From: Timema cristinae
Taxonomy: Eukaryota; Arthropoda; Insecta; Phasmatodea; Timematidae
Direction: 5' to 3'
Length of the DNA: 64,000 bases
NCBI GenBank assembly: GCA_039000515.1
Contig: JBCFYV010000012.1
Span: forward strand, 128,412,652-128,476,651
Position 1 is the first letter of the stretch. Each line of letters starts with the position of its first letter. The notes under the pieces are model-generated. The model saw nothing but the letters and a program-made list of their open reading frames with translations, did not search any database and was not told the DNA's origin. This document shows positions 10,975 to 24,115 of this stretch, one piece after another. Made by a program: the position numbers and the translations under genes.

Positions 10975-13900
10975 AGGTCAAACTGCCCTTTTACTTTCTT
11001 TTGCCTTGACTAGTGACACAGCTGCTCAGGTTCAGGGTCAACCTACCCTCTAACTTTCTTTTACCTTGACTAGTAACACAGCTGCTCAGGTTCAGGATCA
11101 ACCTACCCTCTAACTTTTACTTTCTTTTGCCTTTACTAGTGACACAGCTGCTCAGGTTCAGGGTCAACCTACCCTCTAACTCTCACTTTCTTTTACCTTG
11201 ACTAGTGACACAGCTGCTCAGGTCCAGGGTCAACCTACCCTCTAACTCTCACTTTCTTTTACCTTGACTAGTGACACAGCTGCTCAGGTTCAGGATCAAC
11301 CTACCCTCTAACTTTTACTTTCTTTTACCTTTACTAGTGACACAGCTGCTCAGGTTCAGGGTTAACTTACCCTCTAACTTTTACTTTCTTTTACCTTTAC
11401 TAGTGACACAGCTGCTCAGGTTCAGGGTCAACCTACCCTCTAACTTTCACTTTCTTTTACCTTTACTAGTGACACAGCTGCTCAGGTTCAGGGTCAACTT
11501 ACCCCCTAACTTTCACTTTCTTTTGCCTTTACTAGTGACACAGCTGCTCAGGTTCAGGGTTAACTTACCCTCTAACTTTTACTTTCTTTTACCTTGACTA
11601 GTGACACAGCTGCTCAGGTCCAGGGTCAACTTACCCTCTAACTTTCACTTTCTTTTACCTTGACTAGTGACACAGCTGCTCAGGTTCAGGGTCAACCTAC
11701 CCTCTAACTTTCACTTTCTTTTACCTTGACTAGTGACACAGCTGCTCAGGTTCAAGGTCAACCTACCCTCTAACTCTCACTTTCTTTTACCTTGACTAGT
11801 GACACAGCTGCTCAGGTCCAGGGTCAACTTACCCTCTAACTTTCACTTTCTTTTACCTTGACTAGTGACACAGCTGCTCAGGTTCAGGGTCAACCTACCC
11901 TCTAACTTTCACTTTCTTTTACCTTTACTAGTGACACAACTGCTCAGGTTTAGGGTTAACTTACCCTCTAACTTTTACTTTCTTTTACCTTGACTAGTGA
12001 CACAGCTGCTCAGGTTCAGGATCAACCTACCCTCTAACTTTTACTTTCTTTTACCTTTACTAGTGACACAGCTGCTCAGGTTCAGGGTTAACTTACCCTC
12101 TAACTTTTACTTTCTTTTACCTTTACTAGTGACACAGCTGCTCAGGTTCAGGGTCAACCTACCCTCTAACTCTCACTTTCTTTTACCTTGACTAGTGACA
12201 CAGCTGCTAGGTCAGGGTCAACCTACCCTCTAACTTTCACTTTCTTTTACCTTGACTAGTGACACAGCTGCTCAGGTTCAGGGTCAACCTACCCTCTAAC
12301 TTTACTTTCTTTTACCTTGACTAGTGACACAGCTGCTCAGGTTCAGGGTTAACTTACCCTCTAACTCTCACTTTCTTTTACCTTTACTAGTGACACAGCT
12401 GCTCAGGTTCAGGGTTAACTTACCTCTAACTTTCACTTTCTTTTACCTTGATAGTGACACAACTGCTCAGGTTTAGGGTCAACCTACCCTCTAACTCTCA
12501 CTTTCTTTTACTTGACTAGTGACACAGCTGCTCAGGTTCAGGGTTAACTTACCCTCTAACTCTCACTTTCTTTTACCTTTACTAGTGACACAGCTGCTCA
12601 GGTTCAGGATCAACCTACCTCTAACTCTCACTTTCTTTTACCTTTATAGTGACACAGCTGCTCAGGTTCAGGGTCAACCTACCCTCTAACTTTCACTTTC
12701 TTTTACCTTGACTAGTGACACAACTGCTCAGGTTTAGGGTCAACCTACCCTCTAACTCTCACTTTCTTTTACCTTGACTAGTGACACAGCTGCTCAGGTT
12801 CAGGGTCAACCTACCCTCTAACTCTCACTTTCTTTTACCTTGACTAGTGACACAGCTGCTCAGGTTCAGGGTCAACCTACCTCTAACTCTCACTTTCTTT
12901 TACTTGACTAGTGACACAACTGCTCAGGTTTAGGGTCAACCTACCCTCTAATCTCACTTTCTTTTACCTTGACTAGTGACACAGCTGCTCAGGTCAGGGT
13001 CAACCTACCCTCTAACTCTCACTTTCTTTTACTTGACTAGTGACACAGCTGCTCAGGTCCAGGGTCAACTTACCTCTAACTTTTACTTTCTTTTACCTTG
13101 ATAGTGACACAGCTGCTCAGGTCCAGGGTCAACCTACCCTCTAACTCTCACTTTCTTTTACCTTGACTAGTGACACAGCTGCTCAGGTTCAGGGTTAACT
13201 TACCCTCTAACTCTCACTTTCTTTTACTTTACTAGTGACAAGCTGCTCAGGTTCAGGGTTAACTTACCCTCTAACTCTCACTTTCTTTTACCTTTACTAG
13301 TGACACAGTGCTCAGGTTCAGGTTAACTTACCCTCTAACTTTTACTTTCTTTTACCTTTACTAGTGACACAGCTGCTCAGGTTCAGGGTCAACCTACCCT
13401 CTAACTTTCACTTTCTTTTACCTTGACTAGTGACACAGCTGCTCAGGTTCAGGATCAACCTACCCTCTAACTTCACTTTCTTTTACCTTTACTAGTGACA
13501 CAGCTGCTCAGGTTCAGGATCAACCTACCCTCTAACTTTACTTTCTTTTACCTTTACTAGTGACACAGCTGCTCAGGTTCAGGATCTAACTTACCCTCTA
13601 ACTTTTACTTTCTTTTACCTTGACTAGTGACACAGCTGCTCAGGTTCAGGGTCAACTTACCCTCTAACTTTCACTTTCTTTTACCTTGACTAGTGACACA
13701 GCTGCTCAGGTTCAGGGTCAACTACCCTCTAACTTCACTTTCTTTTACCTTTACTAGTGACACAGCTGCTCAGGTTCAGGGTAACTACCCTCTAACTTTT
13801 ACTTTCTTTTACCTTTGACTAGTGACACAGCTGCTCAGGTTCAGGATTCAACTTACCCTCTAACTTTTACTTTCTTTTACCTTGACTAGTGACACAGCTG

Positions 13901-15565
13901 CTCAGGTTCAGGATCAACTTACCCTCTAACTTTTACTTTCTTTTACCTTGACTAGTGACACAGCTGCTCAGGTTCAGGTCAACTACCCTCTAACTTTACT
14001 TTCTTTTACCTTGACTAGTGACACAGCTGCTCAGTTCAGGGTAACTTACCCTCTAACTTCACTTTCTTTTACCTTTACTAGTGACACAGCTGCTCAGGTT
14101 CAGGGTCAACCTACCCTCTAACTCTCACTTTCTTTTACCTTTACTAGTGACACAGCTGCTCAGGTTCAGGTTAACTTACCTCTAACTTTTACTTTCTTTT
14201 ACCTTTGACTAGTGACACAGCTGCTCAGGTTCAGGTCAACCTACCCTCTAACTTTACTTTCTTTTACCTTGACTAGTGACACAGCTGCTCAGGTTCAGGA
14301 TCAACCTACCCTCTAACTTTTACTTTCTTTTACCTTGACTAGTGACACAGCTGCTCAGGTTCAGGTCAACCTACCCTCTAACTTTTACTTTCTTTTACCT
14401 TGACTAGTGACACAGCTGCTCAGGTTCAGGTCAACCTACCCTCTAACTTTCACTTTCTTTTACCTGACTAGTGACACAGCTGCTCAGGTTCAGGATCAAC
14501 CTACCCTTAACTTTCACTTTCTTTTACCTTGACTAGTGACACAGCTGCTCAGGTTCAGGTCAACTTACCCTCTAACTTTTACTTTCTTTTACCTTACTAG
14601 TGACACAGCTGCTCAGGTTCAGGGTTAACCTACCCTCTAACTTACTTTCTTTTACCTTGACTAGTGACACAGCTGCTCAGGTTCAGGGTCAACTACCTCT
14701 AACTTTTACTTTCTTTTACCTTGACTAGTGACACAGCTGCTCAGGTTCAGGATCAACCTACCCTCTAACTTTACTTTCTTTTACCTTGACTAGTGACACA
14801 GCTGCTCAGGTTCAGGATCAACCTACCCTCTAACTTTTACTTTCTTTTACCTTGACTAGTGACACAGCTGCTCAGGTTCAGGATCAACCTACCCTCTAAC
14901 TTTTACTTTCTTTTACCTTTACTAGTGACACAGCTGCTCAGGTTCAGGGTTAACTACCCTCTAACTTTTACTTTCTTTTACCTTGACTAGTGACACAGCT
15001 GCTCAGGTTCAGGGTCAACCTACCCTCTAACTTTTACTTTCTTTTACCTTTACTAGTGACACAGCTGCTCAGGTTCAGGATCAACCTACCCTCTAACTCT
15101 CACTTTCTTTTACCTTGACTAGTGACACAGCTGCTCAGGTTCAGGATCAACCTACCCTCTAACTTTTACTTTCTTTTACCTTTACTAGTGACACAGCTGC
15201 TCAGGTTCAGGATCAACCTACCCTCTAACTTTTACTTTCTTTTACCTTGACTAGTGACACAGCTGCTCAGGTTCAGGGTTAACTTACCCTCTAACTTTTA
15301 CTTTCTTTTACCTTGACTAGTGACACAGCTGCTCAGGTTCAGGGTCAACCTACCCTCTAACTTTTACTTTCTTTTACCTTTACTAGTGACACAGCTGCTC
15401 AGGTTCAGGGTCAACCTACCCTCTAACTTTCACTTTCTTTTACCTTTACTAGTGACACAGCTGCTCAGGTTCAGGGTCAACCTACCCTCTAACTTTCACT
15501 TTCTTTTACCTTGACTAGTGACACAACTGCTCAGGTTTAGGGTCAACCTACCCTCTAACTTTCAC
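10975..15565. repeat. 66-bp satellite array, about 69 copies
   Basis: Head-to-tail 66-bp monomers running GACACAGCTGCTCAGGTT ... CTTGACTAGT. Variants alternate at GGGTCAACC/GGGTTAACT/GGATCAACC and CTTGACTAG/CTTTACTAG. Because 66 is a multiple of three, a 22-residue repeat stays open for several monomers at 11271-11597, 11997-12191 and 15320-15514; these frames are a by-product. Monomers at about 12200-14950 carry many single-base deletions, while both flanks are almost perfect. Confidence 0.95.
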
Positions 15566-16814
15566 ATTCTCTCTCTTTCTACTTTTATTTCGTGATGTCA
15601 ACTTGTGTGAGCAACTGAAAATATACTGTAGTACTCTAACCTTATGGTGTTTAGAAAATAATTGAACTGTATAGAAGACAATCTTGGAATCTTAAAGTAC
15701 ACTTAAAATCAGTTTGAAATCATATGTCACACTACCATAAAATATTTAAATTGATTTTTTCCTTTCTAATTGGGTAATTACTTTCTTATTAGTAAAAAAA
15801 AAAATCTTATCTACTGACTAGAACCTTTTAAATGTTGCCTAGTTGCCTTAGGCACTTAAATAAAAATAAATTTATAGTTAAAAATCTATTACAGTAGCCT
15901 GATTAGGTACAACACACTAATTAGCTTTCTTACACACTTTGTTACTACATTAGTATTGGCCGTTACATCACGCAATCACTGATTACCCTTTTAAACTTCT
16001 TTATAATTTTCTTAATATCTGTCAATTTCAATTCAGATTTACTGTTGGACATTTATCCCATATTGATGGAAAACTTAGGCTTGACTTCATTTGCTTCTGA
16101 CTGACATCACTTATAGGCCGCGCTGGCTAGCTTTATGTTTTATGATACCTGATATCTGATCTTTGGTGGTTCCCGAACTCACCAGTAATAAAAATTGAAG
16201 CATGGCTTGTACATCACTAAGTTCATGTCTGAATACACCTTAACTCCTCAATCAATACACCTTAACTCCTCAACCAATACATTTAACTTCTATATATTAA
16301 AAAAATGCTTTTAAACAAGACACAACCGGCCTCTTGTGTTTCCACTCAACTTAACTTACTGTGATAACGCACTCAAGTGCATATCTAAATTAATTTCTTT
16401 ATATATCTTAAATTTTATTTTTCACCTCATCAGCTTACTGTGTGATTCCGCTGTCTTAACCAATACTTGTTGAATGTATATAAAATATAATTAATTGAAT
16501 TAAAATGACCACTCACACAAATATTAAGGGCATTACTACCACTGACAACTCTAGAGCTTCGCATGGATACATGACTTCAGCTTTATTATGGTAGTGTACG
16601 TAAAGCAGCCTTGTTGTGGGCACAGAAGCATAGAGGTAAGCTGATACTCCGTGGGTCAACTGTTTGAACTTAGGGTTTGATAATTTCGTTGGCTGGTCAG
16701 TGATGAAGCATCAGAGTAGCAAGGGCCGGGATGTGTTGATTAGCTTGCAAAAAGAGTTCTCTTCGATTACATTTCTGGCTGGATATCCGTCATTTACGTC
16801 CGTAGTTGGTCTAT
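15566..16814. other. Non-coding sequence, nothing identified
   Basis: AT-rich sequence without a supported gene. There is a short duplication (ACACCTTAACTCCTCAA, twice near 16235-16275), but no RNA gene or element boundary that I can recognise. Confidence 0.45.
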
Positions 16815-16952
16815 CATTATGAAACATTCAAGTTTTTATGATTACAATCTTTGTTCTGGGTTGTTCCGCAAAATTTTTGTTGGTTCTGTTTTGAAAAACC
16901 CACAAATAGTATGTTTACATTGGGGGAAGAGGGGCCAACTTCACGGTAGCCC
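16815..16952 (-). repeat. Copy of a roughly 140-150-bp dispersed repeat
   Basis: The reverse complement matches 26956-27105: it starts GGCTACCGTGAAGTTGGCCC, continues through a TTTGTGGG...CAAAACAGAAC core and ends ATAAAAACTTGAAT. Parts of the same core occur again at about 26630-26815. No coding potential; class unknown. Confidence 0.7.
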
Positions 16953-17880
16953 ATTCCGGTTTGAATAATATCAAGGCACTTAAGTTAAATAAGTATATTT
17001 TTAAATGATATCGATATTTTATAATGCATAGATACTCAAACCTATTGTTTTTAATCAAAGAGTTGTAGGAATGATAAGATAATGTTGAAAATTAACTATG
17101 TATCCTATTTGTTTGTCATGTTTGTAAAACCCACATAAACGATTAGACTCAAACTAAACGGTGAAAAGTTGCGTTGGGGTGGGAATTTTTTGTTAAGTAA
17201 ATTTTTGTAAATCAATATTATATTTACCAGAATGCGAGAGTTTAGCTGTTAAAATACTTTATTGCATAGCTATTTTTAGTTTCCATTTGTAAAGGATGTT
17301 TTTGAGTTAGTCATGTGCATTCATTTCGATTTTTTGTTTAATTCTTAGTTTGATTATTTTTGGCAAATTTGTAGCAATTTTTTAGAATTTCAGGCTAGTC
17401 TGTAGATATTTTTAATCACTTTTTTGGAAATTTATCCTGGGTCCTGTTAGTAAAATTGATTTGAAAAAATAATTTTTATTGTCAAGGAGTTTCTTAGTCT
17501 TTTTCGTAAGAGTCAGAGTCGGAATAATTGACATTTACTTTCAATAATGTCTCTTTGCGGTCAAAGGTACTACTTACTACATCATAACAGTAATATTAAC
17601 AAACAAAAGGAGGGTGCAATGTCAATACTTTAGGATAACCTAGCTATGAGCTTTCTTGAGGGGGGTGTGGGAAGAGGGAGGTGAGATCTCGGGTATATTT
17701 CGGTAATTTTACAACTGCCCAAGTACATGAAACCAATATTTTGGAGCTTAGGAGGAAGTGAGGTCCCTAAAAATATTTTTCTTTACTATGAGTTTTATGC
17801 ATGCAATAAGTTGTAGAACAAGATATCACTAGTTTTTGTATTTCTGACTGGCTTTGCCTTTTTATTGCTTTTTTGTGCAT
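16953..17880. other. AT-rich non-coding stretch
   Basis: No gene, RNA or repeat array seen. Confidence 0.45.
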
Positions 17881-18055
17881 AGTGTAACACTATTGAATTA
17901 AATCAAGCCGCGTTTTGGGCGTCGATTGAATCTCTATGGATTTTAATCGACCCTCGTTGGGCGCCAATTGTAACATTGAATTTATTGACCCGCGTTGGGC
18001 GTCGATTGTATCACTATTGAATCAATCGCCCCTCTTTGGGTGTCGATTGTAACAC
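17881..18055 (-). repeat. Four to five tandem primer-binding-site-like modules
   Basis: A motif TTGGGCG(T/C)C(G/A)ATTG recurs at about 17915, 17957, 17995 and 18036, each preceded by a CCCGCG/CCCTCG-like block and followed by GTAACA...TTGAAT. On the minus strand each unit reads like an LTR end (TGTTACAAT) joined to a primer-binding site (YGRCGCCCAACG). Spacing is 38-42 bp. Confidence 0.7.
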
Positions 18056-18366
18056 TACGGATTAATTCCCAGATATAATAATGCTGTGACGATGTTTAGG
18101 CTGTCTATAGCTCCGTGGTCGAGCGCCTATCATCACTGTACGGAGAAGATACTGTTTAACCAGCTGTCTATAGCTCCGTGGTCGAGCACTAATTAAATCG
18201 GTATTTAAATACAATTAAAGAAAGAGAACTGTTGATGGCTGTTTATTCACACACGGTTTATTTAAATGACATCTGTTCATTACTTATACATGCTCTAATT
18301 AAATGCTTTATATCAATGCACACTTGTGATATTAATGTAAGTTATTTTATAGGAGACGCGGCAGTA
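18036..18366 (-). mobile_element. LTR (family A, copy 3), primer-binding-site-side half
   Basis: Resembles the primer-binding-site side of the LTRs at 9235 and 32190: it carries the TAGCTCCGTGGTCGAGC motif twice (about 18107 and 18171) and CACACGGTTTATT (about 18252). Homology ends where the 16-bp array begins. The matching other half is at 25517-25968. Confidence 0.6.
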
Positions 18367-18580
18367 GGCCTAAAGTCAGTTGGCCTAAAATTCATTTGGC
18401 CTAAAAGTCATTTGGCCTAAAAGTCAGATGACCTAAAAGTCATTTGGCCTAAAAGTCAGATGGCCTAAAAGTCAGTTGGCCTAAAAGTCATTTGGCCTAA
18501 AGTCATTTGGCCTAAAAGTCATTTGGCCTAAAGTCATTTGGCCTAAAGTCATTTGGCCTAAAAGTCATTTGGCCTAAAAT
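18367..18580. repeat. 16-bp tandem array, direct orientation, 14 units
   Basis: Units GGCCTAAAAGTCATTT with small variants (CAGTT, CAGAT, one A lost). It forms the left border of a 7.15-kb segment whose right border has the same 16-mers in the opposite orientation. Confidence 0.95.
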
Positions 18581-18729
18581 ATAATGTTAAAACCCTCGGG
18601 TATCTCCGTAAAATAAGCACTGTTAGTTTTTTCATCTGATTATAGATAGCACAAGTGATGGTAGATGGTGTTAAGATATTTCTAAAAACATAGACTTTAT
18701 TTAAACACAGACTTACTCTATTTAATTAC

Positions 18730-19170
18730 TCTATGGCATCAAAAACTCGAAAGCTCATTGCTGCACTCACGAAAGTACGCCACCTATCCCTATCTTGAGC
18801 TGGTTCTATCCAATCTATCTAATTACATCCTATGTTTCTCAGGTCTATCCAAATGTTATCCTCCATCTGCGTCAAGGTCTTCCTAGTGAGTGGTCTTTTC
18901 TATTGGGTTTGCCATTCAATACCTTGAACGCAGTTCTAAATACTCCATTCGCGCTGCATGACCTGCCCACCATAACCTGCAAGATTTTATTACCCTATTA
19001 ATGTCTGGTGAAGAGTACAGGGCTTTCAGCTCATCATTATGTAGCATCCTCCACTCCTTACTATCTTCATTTATTTTTGGATCAAATGTCTTCCTAAGCA
19101 TCGTGTTTTCGAACATCCTAAATTAATTTTTGGCATGTAAGAAAAGAGACCACGTTTCACACTCATAGAG
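18730..19170 (-). pseudogene. LINE reverse transcriptase C-terminal fragment
   Basis: Minus-strand reading gives the widespread C-terminal region of a LINE endonuclease/RT protein: RMLHNDELKALYSSPDINR, then WWAGHAARME, then a shifted segment with MEDNIWIDLRNIG and DWIEPAQDRDRWRTF. The frame is broken between blocks and contains a stop. RT and endonuclease domains are absent. The clade is uncertain (RTE-like by these motifs). Confidence 0.75.
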
Positions 19171-21239
19171 AACTGGTAAAATTATGGTTCTGTATATTCA
19201 AAGTTTTACATTTCTTGACAGCAGGTGAGACAACCTATATTTATGTGAGCAAGTATGTGAGTATCCATGGATGTTTTATAAGGCCTAAAGGGGTCTGCGA
19301 GCAAAAACGTTTAGGAATTACTGCACTAAAGCAATGTTAACTCACATACATGCAAAGAAAAAATTGAGCTATCCTAAAGTTTAACTAACAATGACGAATG
19401 AAACAAGTTTCGCATGCCTACACCAATGTCATAATTCCCTTAGTTAGCCATGTCTATATTCTATTCTATATTACTTATAAAACAAAATGTCGGTATGTAG
19501 TTAGAAACTCTGTGTGTATGTCGTTCTGTTGTCTAAGATCCTTGGAAAAGCTTAATTTATTTGGATGGAGTTTTTTTTTACAGGTAGGTTTTTCCATATA
19601 ATTCATACGTTGTCTTATCAGGGAGCTAAGCAGTGTCTAGCAGTGTCTAAAAACCAACTGTAGGTGTCGTTTTTTTGCATCTTAAATTTGTATCAATTCA
19701 AATATATTAAATTTTAATGCATACATCTTTTTAAAACCCTTGGCAACAATGTGTTTCGAAAGAACAAGAAATGAATTGTAAATCTCCTTGACAACGAGTA
19801 TTTTGAAATATAAACAAACATGAATAATTCCTTACGTATAATTTGATAATCCTATTTACAGTAATAGAAATTCTGAGAAAACTACCGAACAGATTTTGAC
19901 AAACGAACACTCAATTTAAAGGTTAGGTAAGGACTATAGTTGAGTACAGGATGCTGAGAGAGGAATATGTGCTGCCTGCAGATGCAGCAAATCTTGTGAT
20001 TCTTAGTGTGCGGCCAGCTAGACGTCAATTTTAGGCTCGCCTTTCTCTCCAGAGTCGCCACAGGTATGCCGGACCAGATATATTGCGGGATTTAAAATGT
20101 GATAACTATGGACTTTCTAAAGGTGAAATAAGATTATCGGGTGGTTAAGACCAAATTCACAAAGTGCGAACGAAGACAAACTTCTCAGGTGGAGCCTCCA
20201 AGCAAACTAAATGCTGTTTACTATGTTACCAAAAATGTTGTCCCGGTGTAGATGCACCTCAACAATTCTGCCAATATGCTACCAACATTTATTTGATGTT
20301 TACCGCTCACTAACGGGAAACCGTCAACATGTCGCCAATATTTAGAACTGATTTTCACGTTTTTGTTGACGATTGTGCTATCAACACTTGTTTCCAACAA
20401 TGTTGCTGCGGAGTGGACGTAGCTTACTTAGCTTATGTGGAACAGTGCAAAAAATAGACAAATTACGGCAAATGTTTATATGCTAAGCAATCCAATGATA
20501 GTAGGTTAGAAAGATCGTATTCTTTATTTTAATACTAAGCGCTGATTATTAATTGGCTGTTATAATAGCTCAGAGCCATCTTAGGTGGGGGACCAAAGCG
20601 GCCCTGGCTTCTCTTCAGAAGAAACCTCGTAGAAGAGTCAAAACTAAACATTAACTTTAAAATATTCACTAACTATCAAACAGTTGAAAAGAAAGTATTT
20701 TTTAAGTTTAGAGAAAGCTACGTCCGTACTTATTGGCAAGTCATAGAACGCAGGGTGGATTGAGAGATAAGGCCGCTGCCTCACAGTTAGAGATAAGAAG
20801 TAAAAAATTTTACTCGTACTAATCTCATATTGTCTATAGCTTACTTATAGTCTACAGGTCCGCCCAGTTGATTAAGGGTCTATGGAAATGGAATTTCGAA
20901 GGCCCCCTTCACACACACAAACTAACTATTATAGTGTTGAAATATTATGCTCGTAAATCTAATGTAATTGTGTGCATAAATAAAATATGAAACCTTCCTT
21001 CAATAACTTCCTCCACAGTTTTATTTTCATTCTTATCAAGCATCATTTTTGTCCAAGCGTTAATTTAAAATCTGAAATATCTTTTGAACTTTTTAAAGTA
21101 TGATGTTCACTTTTACGGAAAGCCAAGTATTTGACATAAACACCGACAAGAAATCCGTGCGATGTAAAAATATCAAAATATTAGTATTTATCAATAAACT
21201 CCATCAAACTACCCAGAACTTATGAAAGGAGCACAACAA
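19171..21239. other. Non-coding sequence, no gene supported
   Basis: Mostly AT-rich. 20190-20440 carries several AACAATGTTG/CAACATTT-type motifs similar to the possible transposon at 8160-9155. No intact coding frame or RNA gene seen. Confidence 0.4.
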
Positions 21240-21530
21240 GCTTTGCTTCATAGAATCAACACTCTCTACATCGCCCTGGATGGCCGACCACCCTAGCAGC
21301 TAGAGGAGTTGCAGGGGACCTGGTCATCTTCAACTCCCGCCACCGCAGATACATTACTACAAGGAGCAGCCCGGCTACCAGCAGTCACTCAGGGGACGCG
21401 GTGGCGGAAATACCGGACGCAGGAAGTAAAGAAGAAATGGGTACACAGATATCTGAGAATACTGGTGCCTTATATGTTATTGTAAGCCATGTACTACCTT
21501 TTGTTTAGTGAAGTTAGCCTAGGGTAGGCC
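21240..21530 (+). other. GC-richer open stretch of unknown origin
   Basis: A frame is open from about 21265 to a TAG near 21510 and includes GWPTTLAARGVAGDLVIF. It has no start codon of its own, and I do not recognise the sequence. Its composition is unlike the AT-rich surroundings. It may be a decayed exon or transposon tail. Confidence 0.25.
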
Positions 21531-21805
21531 CTCTTGTCATTGGTGGCTCTCCTCCCCGACCATCCCCTTTGTTTTCTGTGTTTAAAAATATACTTTAAAT
21601 CAATCTTAAATGCACGTGGATTGTGAATGCAGGAAACTCGTTTTCGTGAAATAGAAATATTTGTGTGGTTGGGGGCCTCGAGATGTGAGACCCTGGGTAA
21701 AACTGCCCTATTTGCCCCCCATCAGTCAGTGCTTAACACAGCCGTACTCTCTCAGCGGCCAAATCCGTCATTTAGAGGAAAATGTATGCGTTGTACTCTG
21801 GACTT

Positions 21806-21855
21806 AATAATAATAGTAATAATAATATTATTATTATTATTATTACTATTATTAT

Positions 21856-21887
<32 letters not shown>

Positions 21888-21889
21888 TA
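21806..21889. repeat. AAT/ATT microsatellite
   Basis: Imperfect trinucleotide run switching from ATA/AAT to TTA, partly self-complementary. Confidence 0.9.
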
Positions 21890-22597
21890 ACCAGAGCGGT
21901 CAGTAAGACGTGGTGCTAAATAATTACAATTCCACTAAGCTATGCTCTAGGGACCATCCCTCGATCCCAAGACAGTTGTAGATAGTCAGTCAGTATGTTT
22001 GTGTGGACTTCTGAGTAAATCCACGCGCATGTGCATTTTAATTAGTTGGGACGCGCGGCTTGTTCCTTTGTGACTAGTGATGTGGGCTAAAGATTACTAC
22101 AAGTGCTTTCCAATTAGTGTAGCGCAGGTGCTCCGAAAATGGGGGCGTACTTCCAGGAAATAATTTTAAAAATAAGTCAATAATTGAAAATATTTTTTAT
22201 TATATTACGATCCCTTTTCTAAAGCCTTGATTAGTGATGTGTCTAATCATTTTTTATAGCTAGATAGTATTTATTAATGAATCACATCTATAATGATTAA
22301 TTGAATCAATATTATAACTGTGATCAATAAAAAATTAAACATGCATATATTTTTTTTACTAAATATATATCCAAAATTAAAAACAATTAGACAACGTTTG
22401 AATTTCGTCAACAATGAGGTAAACTCTAAACACGAACTAAAATGGAATGAAATAGTTATAAAAACCCACTCACATATACAAAGACAATATAGAAAATTAT
22501 TGTCTCGTTTGAGTAGTCGACGAACATTTTACTGAAAATACTATAAGTAGAAATAGTTGTTATTGGAACCAAGATGTAGGACTTATTAGAAGCAAGT

Positions 22598-22668
22598 GAA
22601 CCCTAGTGGGAAGTAGCGCTTGTAAGTATTTTCGTGTAGAGACGCGGGTTCAGACCAGGGGCAGGTCT
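22598..22668 (+). mobile_element. tRNA-derived SINE head (weak)
   Basis: An A-box-like CTAGTGGGAAGTAGCGC is followed by a B-box-like GCGGGTTCAGACC about 40 bp later. There is no acceptor stem. Low-confidence SINE remnant. Confidence 0.35.
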
Positions 22669-23589
22669 ACATCAACACTTAACATGTGCTTCGAGTCTTT
22701 ATAGTTTCTTGAATAGTTATGTATAAATTCATCTAGTATGAAGAGTATTGCGCCTTATACCGAACGGCCAACACTGTGGTTCATCCAAAAGAAGATTATG
22801 GTATGGTAAATTGTTGCTTTACATAAAATATATTTTCAAATATTCAACAGTCTCAGCACTTGCAACAAAATCCAGCCTATTGATTCATCCTGCTGTAACG
22901 TTGTCTATTACAACATTGTTTATTTAAAACGTTGTCAATAGCCTCTGACTCTCGTTTTACTTAACGTTGTCCCTGACTGGCTACAATGTTGTTTTTAACC
23001 CGATTAAATCCAGCGTCAAGTTTGAATCGTTTGACAAACGCCTGATAACCGCTCGCACTATGCAAGAGTCATGGGTAATTCGATCTTTATGATTTTGAAC
23101 TTTTTTCAATAAAAACTTTTTGTAATAATTCTGTATCGCTTTGTAACATAAATTTTGTTTGCGTATGATATCTCGCCAGATTAATCGAGATTTATAAAGT
23201 ATAATGTAATTAATATACTACCTCAAAAGCGGATCCAAATCATTTTCATAGGGAGGAATGGGGGTGTCATAATTATAAATTACATAGTTACTTAGAATAC
23301 TAGAGTTCTGTTTAAAGCCATTTAATAGTTTCTCATTCTTATTTGAGCTTATGTATTTTTTAAACAGTGGTCAGTGGTTTTTAAAGAGTGGTCCTCCTTC
23401 AACAATTTTTTGTAAAATTGATCACTCTAGAAGCTATGCATAGTCTTCGCCTTGATTTTAAATAAATAAATTATTTTAAGTCCTAAGCCATAATTATAAC
23501 AAAGTGTTTCTAGCCTAGAAATATTTCAAATTTGGATGCACTTCTAAGCTATTTGGAGTGATTCTCACGTTAATTTTTTATTCTAATTG

Positions 23590-24115
23590 AGTGACCACGT
23601 TGTTGTGATAATTACCCAAAATGGATGGGGTAAAAAACTTTTTATTTGTGGTAAAAAAACTACTGCAAATTGTTTGCATAGAAAAACTCCTAAATTCAAA
23701 AGTATTACCCCAGAATTAACTTTGAGTGATCACTTTGATATTCTAACTACTCAAAATGGGTGGGGATGTAATACATTTTGTTTGTGGTACAAAACAAGTA
23801 CAAAACAAGGTCAAAATTCTAAAAATGTAAACACCTCTTAATTTGTAATGGCCATTTTGATATGCTTAATAGGATTACTCAAAATGGGTGGGGTACAAAA
23901 CTTTTTGTTTGTGGTACTAAACGGTACAAAACTATTATAAAACATTGGCATTGACAAAAGCTCAAAATTCTAAAGTGGTACTCCTGCAGTAACTTAGATT
24001 GAGTACATTGATATGCTAACTACTCAAAATGGGAGATTGCGGGTAGGGTACAAAACTTTTTGTTTTTGGCACAAAACGGTACAAAACTGTGTCACCGAAA
24101 AAAATTCAAAATTTG
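23590..24115. repeat. Diverged tandem repeat, about 128-145 bp period, four units
   Basis: The block CAAAATGG...GGGGTACAAAACTTTTTGTTTGTGG recurs at about 23617, 23752, 23880 and 24025, with similar following text (GGTACAAAAC...CAAAATTC). Units differ by substitutions and indels, so this is an old duplication. Short open frames here are incidental. Confidence 0.75.

Noticed and set aside
11271..15514. 22-residue-repeat open frames
   Set aside because: By-product of the 66-bp unit being a multiple of three; frames break at random indels and have no gene context.
18795..19001. Plus-strand frame at 18795-19001
   Set aside because: Antisense to the LINE C-terminal fragment on the minus strand.
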